Notes under the pieces: generated by a model
What the model was told of the DNA's origin: nothing
The model's database searches: none
The model's input: only the letters and a program-made list of their open reading frames with translations
Part shown: one piece after another, positions 34,487 through 47,600 of the stretch
Position numbering within the stretch: position 1 is the first letter of the stretch
Layout: the number at the start of each line of letters is the position of its first letter
Program-made: the position numbers and the translations under genes
Assembly: GCA_018398585.1 (NCBI GenBank)
Contig: JAGTTD010000009.1
Location: 9,305,193 to 9,369,192, forward strand
Direction: 5' to 3'
Length of the DNA: 64,000 bases
From: Simmondsia chinensis
Lineage: Eukaryota; Streptophyta; Magnoliopsida; Caryophyllales; Simmondsiaceae

Positions 34487-37008
34487 GTATAATAAACCTT
34501 TTTCAGAATCCTTACACTATATACTTCTTATGAAATTTTGTTGGTGTTTGTGGATAGTCTGAGGCAAAAGCATTTTTCCGGTGCTAGTTAGAGAATTTCT
34601 ATCTGGTGTGTTCTAATTATAGTTCTGTTTAATAAATGATGCTCTGAGAGGCGTTGATTCTCTCTATATTTTGGTTACAGCTGAAATGTGTTTCTGTGAT
34701 TTTCCAGTCGCCTTATCGACCTTCCATCGTCGTAAGGTTGTATATGTGTTGAGCTGAGCCTAAGCTCATAATGCTTGCGACTCAGCTTGCCAGCATTTTG
34801 TGTTGCTTGGGTCATCATGAGCTCAAGTTCAGCTGAGCTTGTCATTTTTAGGTTGTAAATGTGTCGTGTCAAATCTGACCATATAATGCTTGTGACTCAG
34901 CTTCCTAGCATTTTGTGCTGCTTGGGCTCGGGTCATGATGAGCTCTAATTCTGCTTGGTTCATTTATGTTTGAACTCTGTTAGTTGAGGTTGGAATCTAG
35001 CTTAGTTATATACATTTAGATTGATGATTTAGCTCAAAATTTGCTCAATTGAAACTTTTTCAAAATCAGAATCAGTTGAGGTTAAGGTTTACTAGGATTT
35101 GACTTGGCTCACTTAGCAAAACAAGGCTTAACTCGAAATCAAAACAACTTGAGTCTTTTAAGCTAAATAACAAGCTAACTTGTGAGACTCATGAGTTGGC
35201 TCAATTCATTTATGCCGTTGTGCTAAAAAGGGCCTGATCTTTTAGGGGCCACTTGGAGAGAGAGAATTTTCCAGCAGGAAATCTAAAAGTTTAGAAAAGT
35301 CCAGTTTTTCAACTGGAGAAATTGGAGAACAATTTTTTAGTTTTCCCAACTTTTTGGGAAAATTTGAAAATTTTCCACCAGTGTTTTCCATAAGTTTCCT
35401 CCCTTTCTTTCTTATTCTGGACTTTATTCTCGTGCTCCTTCACTCTGTCCTCTTTTTCGTTCTTCAGTTCATCCTTCTATTATTTTTGGCTCAAACTCTT
35501 GCGTCGTTGCTATCAGTTCCATAGTGATGTCATAGATTGAAAATTATTACTATATTGTTGATATTTATTTATGTAAATATTTCGACTCTTGGCACCGTAT
35601 TGAGGTAAACAGTATCACATAAATGACTTTCAAGGTTAATGATGTATAAGAGGGTTGTGTGACTTGGTGTTTGCGTTTGATTCAACAGTATGAGTAGATG
35701 GTTTGCATTGTAAAATTGTGTGCTCCAACATAGAATTCATACCTGAATTGATGTTCGAATTTTCGCAAATCAGGCATGCTGGGATCGATCATTTTCTCGT
35801 TTTTGGGTTACTGGGTTCTCGGTTTTTTTGGATATTATTTACACTTATAATTTTCAATTTTCATTAAATTTGAAATGCAGGTTACTTGATTGTGATTTCC
35901 ATTTTTTGAAATGTTCAACATGATACAATTGGGGATATATGTTAACAATTTCATTAAGCCCCTTTTTTTTATTAAGAACTCAAATTTAGGATTTGCTACC
36001 ATTCGGTGTATGCAGATTATTTAAACATTATGGGAACTTTGGAAGAACTTAAAGTTATATATCTAAAAAAGGAATTTGAGATTAGAATTCTAGTTCATTA
36101 ATTCACTTATACAAGGGAAATAAGTAAATGTTTTAATATAGATAAGGTATATCCATTGAGTGTCCTGGTGATTATTCAACAAGATTATAAAAAAGTTCTT
36201 TGTCCTAAAATATCGTACCTTAATTTGACACCAACGTGAAGACATTGAAATGGTACACGAGACCAGATATAATTTTTTTCCGTTAATTTACTAGTAAGAT
36301 AGAGTTTGGCACCAACACGAAGATTTGGAATGAGGTTAAACATATATTTTGCTATCTTCGTAGAACAACTGATATGAGGTTATTCTTCAAGACAATCAAA
36401 CCCACAATTGATCGGATATGTTGTCGTTGGCAATTTATTAGACCCGTATAAGTGGCATTCACAATATGTTATTTATTCACATATATGGTACAATTATATC
36501 TTGATGATTGACAAAGCAAATTATTACTGTCACTTCTTCAAGTCATGTTAAGACACAAGTGCTTCATAAGGCAAGTAGAGAATGTGTGTGGCCAAATCAT
36601 TGATTCAACATATGTAAGAAGAATGTCATCCTTTTACAGTTAGAAGATGTTCAACAATATACAACAAGGATAATGCTACATATATTGCTTAGGTTAAAGG
36701 CAAATACGTTAAAGGTGATAAAATTAAAGTGTATCTCATCAAAGTTCTTTTTCACAAATGAGCTTTAGGGGGGGAAAAAGAAAAGGCGAAATGGATGTTC
36801 ATGAAATTCATTTAAGTAAGAACTGAATAGTTTTATTCATGAAAACAACGCTTAGTACGATTATTGATAAGCCAATACACAAGATTGACATGTGCCAACA
36901 TGTTCTCTGAGAACACGCTCTCATAAAGACGAGACACAACACTGTACTTATTTTTTCTTTGCTAAGGTTTTATCCCATTGGATTTTCTTATCATGTTTTC
37001 TTTGCTAA
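34487..37008. other. Intergenic region between GrpE and trigger factor (repeat relics)
   Basis: 34736-34965 is a tandem pair with a period near 115 bp (GGTTGTATATGTGT at 34736 and GGTTGTAAATGTGT at 34851; both contain ATGCTTG(C/T)GACTCAGCTT). Degenerate GAGC/AGCTTAG words continue to about 35220. 35255-35545 resembles 31490-31860. 35550-37000 is AT-rich with no recognisable gene. I see no sign of an additional host gene in this gap. Confidence 0.6.
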
Positions 37009-37216
37009 GGGTTTATTTACCAGGCACTCAGGCACGAGATTCCATTGAAACTCCGAAGTTAAATGTGCTTGGGCGAGAATAATACCGGGATGGGTGACCT
37101 CTTGGAAAGTCCTCGTGTTGCCAACTCTATAAGGTTGGGGGTCCTCGAAAACATAGACCCCTTCCAAAGCCCGCTAATGCAGGAGCCCTTGAGTCACTGG
37201 GTCTGTTGTTGTTGTT
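37009..37216 (+). mobile_element. 5S rRNA-headed SINE, copy A (internally deleted)
   Basis: The head matches plant 5S rRNA from TTTACCAGGCACTCAGGCAC through AACTCCGAAGTTAAATGTGC, TTGGGCGAGAATAATACCGG and GATGGGTGACCTC to AAGTCCTCGTGTTGCC. The tail has TATAAGGTTGGGGGTCCTCG, then skips the middle block present in copies B-D, and ends GGAGCCCTTGAGTCACTGGG plus (TTG)n. No clear target duplication. Confidence 0.8.
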
Positions 37217-37632
37217 ACAGTACAAAAAATAAAACATATGAATTAAATATTGTATTCTTTTGCCTTCACTAGAATTTCTGCCCCCATAATGTATTTTTTC
37301 TAGTATGGTTTTACCAAGACATGTTCTTAAAGAGATGAGTGTCCAAGGGGAATGCTGCGATTGGACATTTACGTGGTATGGTCGAAGAACTGTTTGTTAG
37401 TAAAGACAAGAGAAGTATCATGGGCTCATATATTTACTCAAATACATTTGATATATACCGGGCTGATTTTGACATTTTCACGATTTCAAGTGAAAATTTT
37501 AAACAGGGTTATTTATATCAAAGGTTCATATACTTTGCACATTGTATCAATTTAGTTATTGTACTTTTAATTGTGTTAATTATACAATTCATATTGTGTC
37601 AAATTGGCCCCTTGAGTAAATTTGTGTTAAAG
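37217..37632. other. AT-rich DNA between two SINEs, no gene seen
   Basis: A 99-codon frame at 37339-37638 is AT-rich, lacks any recognisable domain, and is interrupted in meaning by the SINE target site at its end. I regard it as chance. Confidence 0.5.
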
Positions 37633-37646
37633 TTTTAATGAATTGG

Positions 37647-37885
37647 CCAACCAAACACCAACACGCTGTCACCGGATCCCATTAGAACTCTGAAGTTAAG
37701 CGTGCTTGGGCGAGAGTAGTACCAGGATGGGTAACCTCCTGGAAAGTCCTCACCCTCAGGTTGGGGGCACTGGGAAACAGCCTCTCTTCAGGTTAACACC
37801 CTGAAGGGAGAAGGCTGCGTACATCCGCCCCCCCAGACCCTGCGTAGGCGGGAGTCCTTGAGGCACTGGGTATGTTCCGTGTTCC
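37647..37885 (+). mobile_element. 5S rRNA-headed SINE, copy B (full length)
   Basis: Flanked by a perfect 14-bp target duplication TTTTAATGAATTGG (37633-37646 and 37886-37899). The head (37647-37750) is a nearly complete 5S rRNA with the internal promoter elements recognisable: box A AGTTAAGCGTGCTTGGGC, intermediate element AGTAGTACCAGGATGG, box C GTAACCTCC. The tail carries CAGGTTGGGGGCACTGGGAA, GGGAGAAGGCTGCGTACATC and GGCGGGAGTCCTTGAGGCAC. At 239 bp this is the best-defined copy and proves the 5S unit moved together with the LINE-like tail. Confidence 0.92.
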
Positions 37886-38258
37886 TTTTAATGAATTGGA
37901 TTAAACTAAGTCAACTAGTGGATTTGTAGTATGTTACTTACATCTAATATGATTGTTTCGTTAAAAATTATATCATTAACTTAACTTTAATTTGGTCATA
38001 GAACTAAATTGACACAATATGGATAGTAGAGTGACTAAATCAACACAATTAAAAGTAAAGGACTAAATTGACACAATGGACAAAGTACATGGATCATTGG
38101 CGCAAATAACCCAAATTTTAATTATAAAATGTAATAATTGATAATTTAAAAATCGTGACTCCGATAACTTTGGCCTTCTAGGTGGCTATTTGAATTACTT
38201 GAGGTTATATCTAACTCTGGATATATATTTTATCAATTTTTATAACAAAAAGGAAAAA

Positions 38259-38520
38259 TAACAACAACAACAACAGACCTAATGTCTCAAGGGCTCCCGC
38301 TTAAGCGAGGTTTGAGGGGGTGAATGTTTGTAGCCTTACCCCTTCAGGGTATAACCCTGCCGAGCGGCTATTTTCGAGGACCCTCAACCTTATAGGATTT
38401 GGTAACACAAGGACTTTTCAGGAGGTCACCTATTCTGATATTACTCTCGTCCAAATATGCTTAATTTTAAAGTTTTAATAGAATTCGGTGCATTAGTGTC
38501 AGTAAATTACGCCGTCCTGT
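38259..38520 (-). mobile_element. 5S rRNA-headed SINE, copy C, in the trigger-factor promoter
   Basis: On the minus strand the 5S head begins near 38517 (GACGGCGTAATTTACTGACA) and keeps GACACTAATGCACCG, a stretch of the 5S 5' region lost in other copies. Many C-to-T changes have accumulated (AAAATTAAGCATATTTGGAC). The tail ends in five TTG units. Short A/T-rich flanks (TTTATAACAAAAA and TTTATAAAAAAAA) may be a decayed target duplication. It lies about 130 bp upstream of ATG 38651. Confidence 0.85.
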
Positions 38521-38601
38521 TAAAATTTATAAAAAAAAAAAAAAAAAAATTTCCACTAAGACAATGCAAAGGGAAAACTCTGTTATCCAATAACTGAAAC
38601 C

Positions 38602-38650
38602 AAATCTCAACAGAGAGCGAGAGAGAGAGAGAAGCAGCAAAGCAACAACA
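38602..38650 (+). promoter_or_regulatory. GA-rich leader of the trigger-factor gene
   Basis: GAGAGCGAGAGAGAGAGAGA directly precedes the AACAACA start context of ATG 38651. Room for a core promoter upstream is limited to about 80 bp before the SINE. Confidence 0.45.
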
Positions 38651-41600
38651 ATGGAGGTGCTCTGCAACTCCACATACTCCTCTCCTTTCCTTCTCTTCTC
38701 TCTTTCTTCTTCTTCTTCTTCTTCTGTTTCTCTCTCTTCTCCCCTTAAACTCTATAAAACCCTTTCTAACCCTCTCCCGTTTTCTCTCTCTTCCCCGCTA
38801 CCGCCATTTCGTCGAAAGCTGTCCCCTTTCTCTCTCTCCGCTTCTTCTTCTTCGTCTTCGTCTTCCTCTTCATCGTCTTTCGCCGCTGAGGTTGAAAAGG
38901 ATAAGCTTCCTGCAGATATTCATGTCACGGAGATACCTGTGCCCAATTCTAGAGTAATTTTTTCATTGTTTATCGCTTAATTTCGGGTACCATGATCGTT
39001 ATTAGAATATAAAATCGTTCATGGACTTTTATTCCTTGACGTAGAATTCAAAGTCTTGTTAACCCCCACTTTAGTGTAGTGTAACGGGTATTTGCATGAG
39101 GGGGTATATTAGAGAATAGGATCTTTAATGGCCTTTGCTAACGGGAGAATTGGTTCATTGACATGATATTAGAGCTTTATTGACTTGAGTCACAAGGTTA
39201 AATCCCAATAGCTCCATAGTACTATAGTAATATAATTTAAGTGTAAGGTAATGACGTGGACTTGTGTAATATCCACACTTGAAGCCTAAGGGGCATTCAC
39301 CTATCAGTTTAAGCTTTTGGAAGAGTTGGGTCCTGGACATGGTATTAGAGCCTTGTTGACTAAAAGATGATAGTTTGAATCCTAATAGCCTCCACTTTCA
39401 ATATTGATTAATTTAAGCATAATATATGAGGTGAACATGCTCCATATCCATGCCTAAAACCCAATGGACATTTACACGAGAGGACATATTAGAATATAAA
39501 ATCATTCCCGACCCTTCACCCATCAAGCTAAACTTTTGGAAGAGTTGGTTTCTTGACAACCGTTTACTCTCTTTTTTTTCCTGATTATCTGCTGTTTCAT
39601 AAGTTCAATTCTCTTATTTTGGAGGAGCATTCAAATGGGTTTTGTTTATTTTTCCTTGATATAAAAGAATTTGTCTATTCTAGAGTAATTCTTTAATTTT
39701 ATAGCTAATCTCAATATACCCAGTAACATTTTGCATTGGAATTTCAGATTATGTTCATCTCTTCGGTGGGAGAATAAATGTGGGTCTTGTATGTATACCC
39801 TTGATGTGAAGTAAAGTTACTGATCGTTCTTGGATTTGTTGCCGCAGGTTAGATTGAGTGTAAATGTTCCCCCAGCTGTATGTGAAGATTGTTATAATAG
39901 AGTGTTGAGAGAATTCATGAAGCAGGCTAAGGTGTGCTTTTTTCTGTTTTTCCCCTTAGAGTTAAAATTCACCTTTTCTCCTTTGGCTAAAATCTTTGTT
40001 GATGTACTGGTGCCATTGCAATGTAGGTTATGAACTATGTGTTATTGTAAAAATCGTTCAGCGGCTTGTTGATTTTGGTGAAAAGTTGAGCCCCTTTTGG
40101 AAATCAAGATATTATATATAATTGGTTATTGGTGATGTTGAGCGTCTCAGAGTTCATTTCTAACTGGCATCCAATTTATCTGAATTCATCTCACTGCGGA
40201 AGCTAAAAGAAGCTTCAATTGAAGCTATAAAAGGAACCCAAATGAATTCATTTTTATACATGTGCAACCTTGTCATTGTATATTATGATTCTGTGCATTC
40301 AATTTTGTCTGTCCGTACTGGTAAAGTATATGGATCTTCTGTTGATGGATGGTTAACTTTGACTACATAACTATTCAAGTTGCTTTAATAGAAAGGAATG
40401 GAATTGAAGGCAGTGGAAAAGTTTTAGTTCATGATCATATTACCACTGGCTTTCACCAAAGTGGCTCCAAAGAGTGATGTATCTTGTGGTGAGTTGTGTT
40501 CCTAAGTTGTTGATGAATCGGGTAATTCTATGTCAATAGCTTGATGATCATTATAACTTTTTTGACAAGTATTATTTAATAGCAGGAATAAGTCAATCCC
40601 ATTCTATTTTCCTTGGTTTAGCCTCCTAATTGTGTATGTCGTTTGGCAGCTGTATTAGCAGGGCTCATCTTCTCATATAGAGGCATATAATTCACTCGTG
40701 ATCTAGTTTCTTTTCTTTTGACCTCCTATATATGTTTCTATTTTCTGTTATATTATCTGATTACAAAATATAATGTCGTCTTTCATGTTCTTTAGATTCC
40801 TGGATTTCGTCCTGGAAAGAATGTCCCAGAAAGTATCATCTTAAGTTATGTAGGAAAGCAACATGTTCAAAGGGCTACCATTGAATCTGTATTGAAGAGA
40901 ACCCTTCCTCATGCCATGTCCTTGGTAATGGTTTCTTTGTGTCTCCAAATTTCCACATTCATTAGTTGTTCATTTTTGTTAGTGTTCTTATTGATTGAGG
41001 TTGGTCTTACTGTGCCCATCTTATTCAAAATCAATCTTCCAATACCTTTGTTCCCAAAAGTTGATTGTTAATCTAGCATCAACTACATGCTGAAAACCCC
41101 ATCATATTAACTTAATCTTTCTGGAACTGCTTTTCACTTTGCGTTTTCTAGATTTATTTTTTATTCAGCGGTATTTTAACTTCCACGTTTCCCCATAACC
41201 ATGCGGTAGGTTAGCGGAAGGGCTCTAAAAGACTCTGTTCGGATCACAACCAAATTTTCTGATATGGAAGAAGCATTTTCATCACTGAATTCTCTGAGGT
41301 TAGTCGTAAATTTCTTCCTCCAGTCTAACTTGACTCAAGTTCATCACTCCAGGCTCAAAAATGACGTGTTTTATGGACATGATGCCCTTGGTAACATTAA
41401 TTTGAAAAGAAAAAAAATTTGAGCAATTTGTGTTGAAGCTGTTTTGTTCCTTATTTTCCTTCCTTCTCATGCTTTCTTTAACTATCATTGCTTATGGTCC
41501 AGATATGATGTCCTTGTGGACGTGTTACCAGAGATCAGATGGGTTCCTGAGAATGGATACAAGAGCTTAAAGATTGTTGTCGAAATAGATAGTGAAATAA

Positions 41601-44600
41601 CTGCTGAAAAAGCCTGTGAACGAGAGCTAAAACGTCGGCATAAGTCATTAGGACCAATGAAAATTGTTACTGACAGAGGGCTGGAGGTATCTTTTCTTCC
41701 TTCTCTTTAATAAAAAGATTGGCATGCGTAACTGTTTGTTCTATTGTTTAAAGTTACCATGATAACAAAAATTGGCATTAACCAATTAATACATGTTTTG
41801 AAAGTGAGAGTTGCACGAAGCACACATGTGAATATGTGAATGGGACATGAGGCACAAATTCCCGGCATATATATGATAGTTACAGGATCATAAAAAATAG
41901 TGGCTAACCACAATTTTATCTTATATTTCCTTCTGGGTTGAATTTTATTTTGGAGAGCCACTGAACCAGATATGAACTTGTCATAATCCTTTTCTGCATT
42001 TGGCAATAACATCGTTCGAGCGCTGTTTTCAGTTGATACTATATATGCGGCTAAGGGCTTCTGCAGTAAGATGGCCTTATCTTCTTCTCAAGTCCTCTAA
42101 TATGCTTGTACATGCTGTACAAGTCAAACTTTCCTCAGTTTCATGTATTTGGAGGAGGCTTTTTATTGCACGAAATGTAGATGTTCGGTCTCAAGTTTGA
42201 TATTACTTAAAATCCGTATGATACTAATGGAATTGTAAAAACGTTAAAAGTCTTTTGTTTGCACCTAAACAGTATTCATATATCTGGGTCTTTTTAATTT
42301 GTAACGGCATGAAACTTCTACAGATTGGTGATGTTGCAGTCCTGGATATATCAGCAACTAAAACTGATCAAGATGAACAAGATGCTCAGATAATTCCATC
42401 TGCTGAGAGTAAAGGTTTGTCTTGGCTTTGGTCTTTCTTTTAATGTAATCGCTGTTGTCACAAGATGCCCTAAGAATGTTGCAGTCAAGATCATGACCGC
42501 TGCACCTGAATGTTGCAGTCAAGGTCACAAAATGGACCTTTTGCCATGAAGTTTGCTAGTGCAAAGTATATAACGAGAGGGGAAGATGAGGTTCTCACAC
42601 TGCCAAACTCTTTTTGTAGGATTTCACTTTGATACAGAAGATGGTGACACAGTCCTTCCTGGTTTCCTTGATTCAATAATTGGAATTCAGCGAGGTGAAA
42701 CCAAGTCTTTTCCACTTGTATTTCCTGAAGACTGGCAACAAGAGAATCTGCGTGGGGTGCATGCTCAGTTTACGGTAAGTAAAACATTTTGTTGATAAAT
42801 ATTTAGTACCACTTTTATTCCATTTTAATTATAGATGGGAATATAAAAGGCGTTGATACTCTGTTTTTGTGCTTCTCGACATAAAGTCAGATCTTTGTCT
42901 TTAACTCTTGCTGTAGCTCCTGTGCAAAGAACTTACTGTTGGTACTCTGTTTTTTTCTGGCAAGTGATATTTGCGAATTCCTAATGTTTGTTGTCCGTGC
43001 TACATTCTGAAGGAAACCTGTAAGGATGTTAGATTATGATATATGAAATAAAAGGATGTCGAGTTACCTATTATTCCAATTACTCTCGCAAACTTTGGAG
43101 GCATGCATGTTGTAACTTTTGTCTATGAACATGTATATAGATTTTTATTCGAATTCTCTGGCTTTAACTAGAAAATGTAACTGGAAGGGTCTAATTTTCT
43201 TGCTAGTAGTCGTTGACAAACTTAGCTGCATATTCAGTCTTTTGGAGATCATGTACAAAGCTTAGTGCCTTAACGCACATTACCATTTTCCAGGTGGAAT
43301 GCAAAGAACTATTTTACAGAGATCTGCCCGAGTTGGATGATTCTCTTGCAAATAAGATTATTCCGGGATGTTCCACATTGGAGGAGGTTAGCCGTTTCAA
43401 ATGCATGACTGGTTCATATTGTGTTATGTCTTGAATTTTTTAGTCTAGATGTATGGACTTTTGCGTTCGGGTCAGTCCAGTATAACCCCTCTTTAGCTTC
43501 TAGGGTTTTTTTTTTTTTTTTCCCCCCTATGTACCTCTATTAATACTCGTTAAGGTTTCTACCTCTGTGTGGTGAAAAATAAGTTTCAAACCTTGTTAAG
43601 TTTTCTACCTCCGCCCATGGTTTTGTCCTCATTTGAGGGTTTTTCACGTTTATCTCGTGCCTTTATTTCTCTCTTTCCATTCCCTTCTCATTTTAAGTTC
43701 AGATATTTTTTTGGTATCTAAATCGAACCTAGTTCATGGAGTATTTCGCTTAACAGTTCAGGCTTTGAAATGGCATGGGGATTGACCAACCAACAAATTT
43801 CTGCTGCATGTCATAGGTCAAGGAATCACTGTTGCAGAAATGCCAAGAATTGGAGCAAACAGCAAAGGAACAAGCAACAGATAATGCAATTTTAGACCAG
43901 CTTCGTAAGGTACTGCTTTCCATGTTTCTATGGTTCCCTGTTGAGCTTTAGTACATTGATGCATGATATCATATTGTGGTTCGCTGTCGCATTGCAAAAT
44001 GGACCATGATTTGGGTTGGGTTTCTTTCAGTGGATGTAAATTGTTTCTAAAGCGTTCTACTTGCAAAAGTTTGGATGACTAATCATATAATCATTAATTT
44101 TTGTCCTCTTTGGATAGTTCTTTTTCTATGTGAATGCATGTATAGAAGCTTTCAAATAAAATAAAACGCCATAAATATGCTTATGAATGTCATTAACAAA
44201 GTCCATTATCTAAGGACCCATGCAATAGGTGGCTCAAAATCTTCATGTGAGTCATGACACTATATAACAACCTTATTTGATTCCATTCATTAAGGTTTCT
44301 TCTCTATCTTTGTCATCTCTTCTTCAATGAAGTTGTCTCGAATGCTAGACAATTTATCAGAAAACACAACCTCCTCTTGGCCCAGGCACACATCATTGAG
44401 TCGGAAGATTTTTTATTCTTTTTTTAAGGGGTGGTGGGGGTATGGACCAAGCTAAAGGCTTTTGTTAAGTTATCTTGCTTCCCTAGCAAACAAATACGAG
44501 TTAATCAAATTCTTGATTTCACTATCTTTTTGTTCATGACATTGAATTTGCAGCTCTGGAGTCAGAAGACTTAGTGATGCAATACCGAAGAAGAGATTTA

Positions 44601-47600
44601 ATAAATATATATGTAATATTTTATTATATTTTGTTAGGTTATTTGATAGGATTAGAACATGATGAATCTTTTTAGCTAATAGAATATTTTATTTATCTTA
44701 GTTTTGATTTATAGGATAATTTAGTTGTTTTTAGAGAGGTAATTTCCTAGTTAATTTTGTATTTATCTCTTTAGTTATTTAATATGGTTTAGTTGCTTAT
44801 AAATATAGCTTTATGATTCATTAATTTCAGTTTGGAAAGAAATGTGATTGAGTTTTGTTTTTCAGTAGTAACTTGTGCTACCTCACTTAGATTATTACAC
44901 TTTGGTCCTACTAGCAAAAATTTGAATAAACACTTAACCAAACTTGCATGCTTATAGTTTACTTATTTAGATGTAAATGTATGAGTACCTTTTTTGTAAA
45001 GGTTCCATTTCTGAATGTATGGTTCTTTTCTGATCTTAATATTATATGCTCAGATGGTTGAAATTGATATCCCTGAGTCCTTGTTGGAGGAAGAAGGTAG
45101 GCAGCTTTATGGAGCCAAGCTTCTTGAAATACAGGTCAGCTGTGACACACCTATAATGGCCGATATTATGGTTGCAAAAATCGAAATTGAAGAATGTTTT
45201 TAATGGCCATTACATAGCCGTTAACTGCCAATGCTCTGAAATAGCTGCTGCTCATCATATCTATGACACCCATTTTTGCAGATCTATAACTGTGTTTCAA
45301 AACCATGCTTGCATAGAGTGACGAAATTAACCAATTATGTGACACATTAAGGGCATGTTTGTTACTGTTTTTATTTCGCAGCATTTTGGTTTTTGAGAAA
45401 TTAAATTTTATATTTTGGAATTTCTTTTTTTTTTATTTTTTGTTTTCAGTTTGTTTTTCTTTTAAGTTTGAGTGAAGAGCTTAAAATTGGAAACCAAAAA
45501 TAAGAACAACTTGTTTTCAAAACCTGGTCTTCCAAAAATTGCAAACACAAAACAATATATCAAACGGGCTCTAAATGAAGAAGTGGGTGATTGCTAGCTG
45601 GTAATGTGGATTTTTCTGTTCTGAGAACTACTACTGATCTGTTATCCATCTCGGTCTTCATTTGTATATCTCAATTCGACAGGCAAAAATGAAGCTGAAT
45701 GAACAGCAGTTGGCATCTCTCACGAGTCCAAAAGCAGTGAGAGAGTACCTGGAACATGAGAGGGAGAACATTGTGGAGGTGATAAAACAGAATCTCGCTG
45801 TTGGCGATATATTCAAACGAGAAAATTTGCAGGTGATTTGTTAGTAACATACACTTCCGAATCTCCATAGGTTGCATAAGGCATGTTCATTTCATGAAAA
45901 TCTGTCAAAATTCCTTTTTTTCCTAGAAGACGCATTCAAAAAGACCCAACTCTTTAATTTTCTATAAAAGAAAAATGGAATTCCTGTTTTCATCAATTTG
46001 TACTAAAATTGGGAAATACTTTTCTCATGTTTTTCAAGTTTTCCTTCATAATTGCATGGTTACTTTTGCTTTGTTTATTCAATTTTCCGAGTGTTTTTCA
46101 ATTTTTCACTTTATAGAACACACTAAGAGATATAAAGACAGATACTAAGAAATTTTCTTAACTTGAACGCGTCCATAGTATTTTTAACTATAATTGAACT
46201 TATTGACTTTGATCTTAACTTTTGAAATTGGGAACTCCAAAGATGAGATCAAACTTTGGCCTAATGGGTTTTTCAAGCAGTTTTCAACTGAGGAGGTTGT
46301 CAGGGAGGTTGAGAACTCCATTGCGGAACTCAAACGCCATAAGCAAGAGTATGATGAGGAGCGAGTCAGAGAACAGGTTCGTCTTTGAAACCGCGCCCTT
46401 TTTTCTTGGAAGTTGATAAGGATACTCATATCAGTTGAGTACATTCATGATTTTGCATTTTATGCATGCATATCATAGTACAACTCTATAGTTTGAAACA
46501 AACACAATCATAAGTAGAAAAGTACCTGTGTTCTTTTTGCATACTTTGACATGGCCAACCTTGTTATTTTCTCTTTTCAATTTACAACTCATAGGTTCCC
46601 GTTGTAAGAGATTCAGAGTTGTAAGGCTCCCTTTGGCAGATGCGAAGTTCAATTCCTTTGGAAAAGATTTTTTAAGGAAAATCAAACTCTAGTTGAGTTC
46701 TTTCGTTGTTTGTTTCGACAAAAAACATACTTCCATATCATAATGTTCCTTTTATGGTTCAAAAGAAACATCTTTCATCAATCATCCTATAGGATAACAT
46801 AAGTAGCAATATGATATATTTAACAATTAATGGAAACAAAATCTTTGAATTGCTTGGCACGATGACTTCCCTTGTTCTACAAGGGAAATCATTTTCCACC
46901 CATTGGGGGAAATACCTTTTTCCTCAGAAAATCTTTTCCATAAAAGAATGCACGCCAAACAACCAAAATATGAAAACTAATTTCTAGAATCTAATTTTTC
47001 TTCCAAACAAACGGAGTCTAAGTCTCTTTGTATTTACTACTTCCCCCATACCCTTAATTTATGCCTTGAGAAAGCACCTATTGGATTTGGTGGCCATGGC
47101 GATAGATGGATGACTTACAATAGGATTCAGAATCTTGAACTTGCTTCTGTTCGGAAAAAAAATCTTGAGCTTGCTCTAATACCATGTGAAATTCCATCAT
47201 ATGCTCGATTTTGGCTAGCAAGTTAGCAACTTAGCACATGAAATCCAGGTATAGACCCAAGTGGGTTCTCGGAAACCAGCTGGCTTTAGGTGGAGTAGTA
47301 TGCTAGGATTATATGTTTAATCTCTTTTTATCAGAACTCCAACATGAGACTTCTTTTCTGTTAATAAAGTCATACGTGGAATCCTCTTCAAATTCGATGT
47401 TAAATGAGGAACATGCAGGGAAACGTTTTCCCTCTTTGTTGCTTTTTCCCATGTCCAAGCCCGCGAGTGTACATTGCATATGAAGCAATATGCATTGCAT
47501 GAGGAGATGCGTTAGAGTTTAAAACTATTCACAAACCCTCACCAAACAACTTAAACCTTTGAAGTAGTTGGTTCCTTCAGAGTGGAAGACGATTATGCAG

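Noticed and set aside
34487..37008. A host gene between GrpE and trigger factor
   Set aside because: I looked for exons of a further conserved gene in this gap and found no frame with splice sites and recognisable protein; only repeat relics.
37339..37638. 99-codon frame between SINEs A and B
   Set aside because: AT-driven composition, no domain, and its end overlaps a SINE target site.
37009..37885. Cassandra (TRIM with 5S in its LTRs)
   Set aside because: No paired LTRs, no TG...CA boundaries, no tRNA primer site or polypurine tract, and the tail matches an RTE LINE 3' end.
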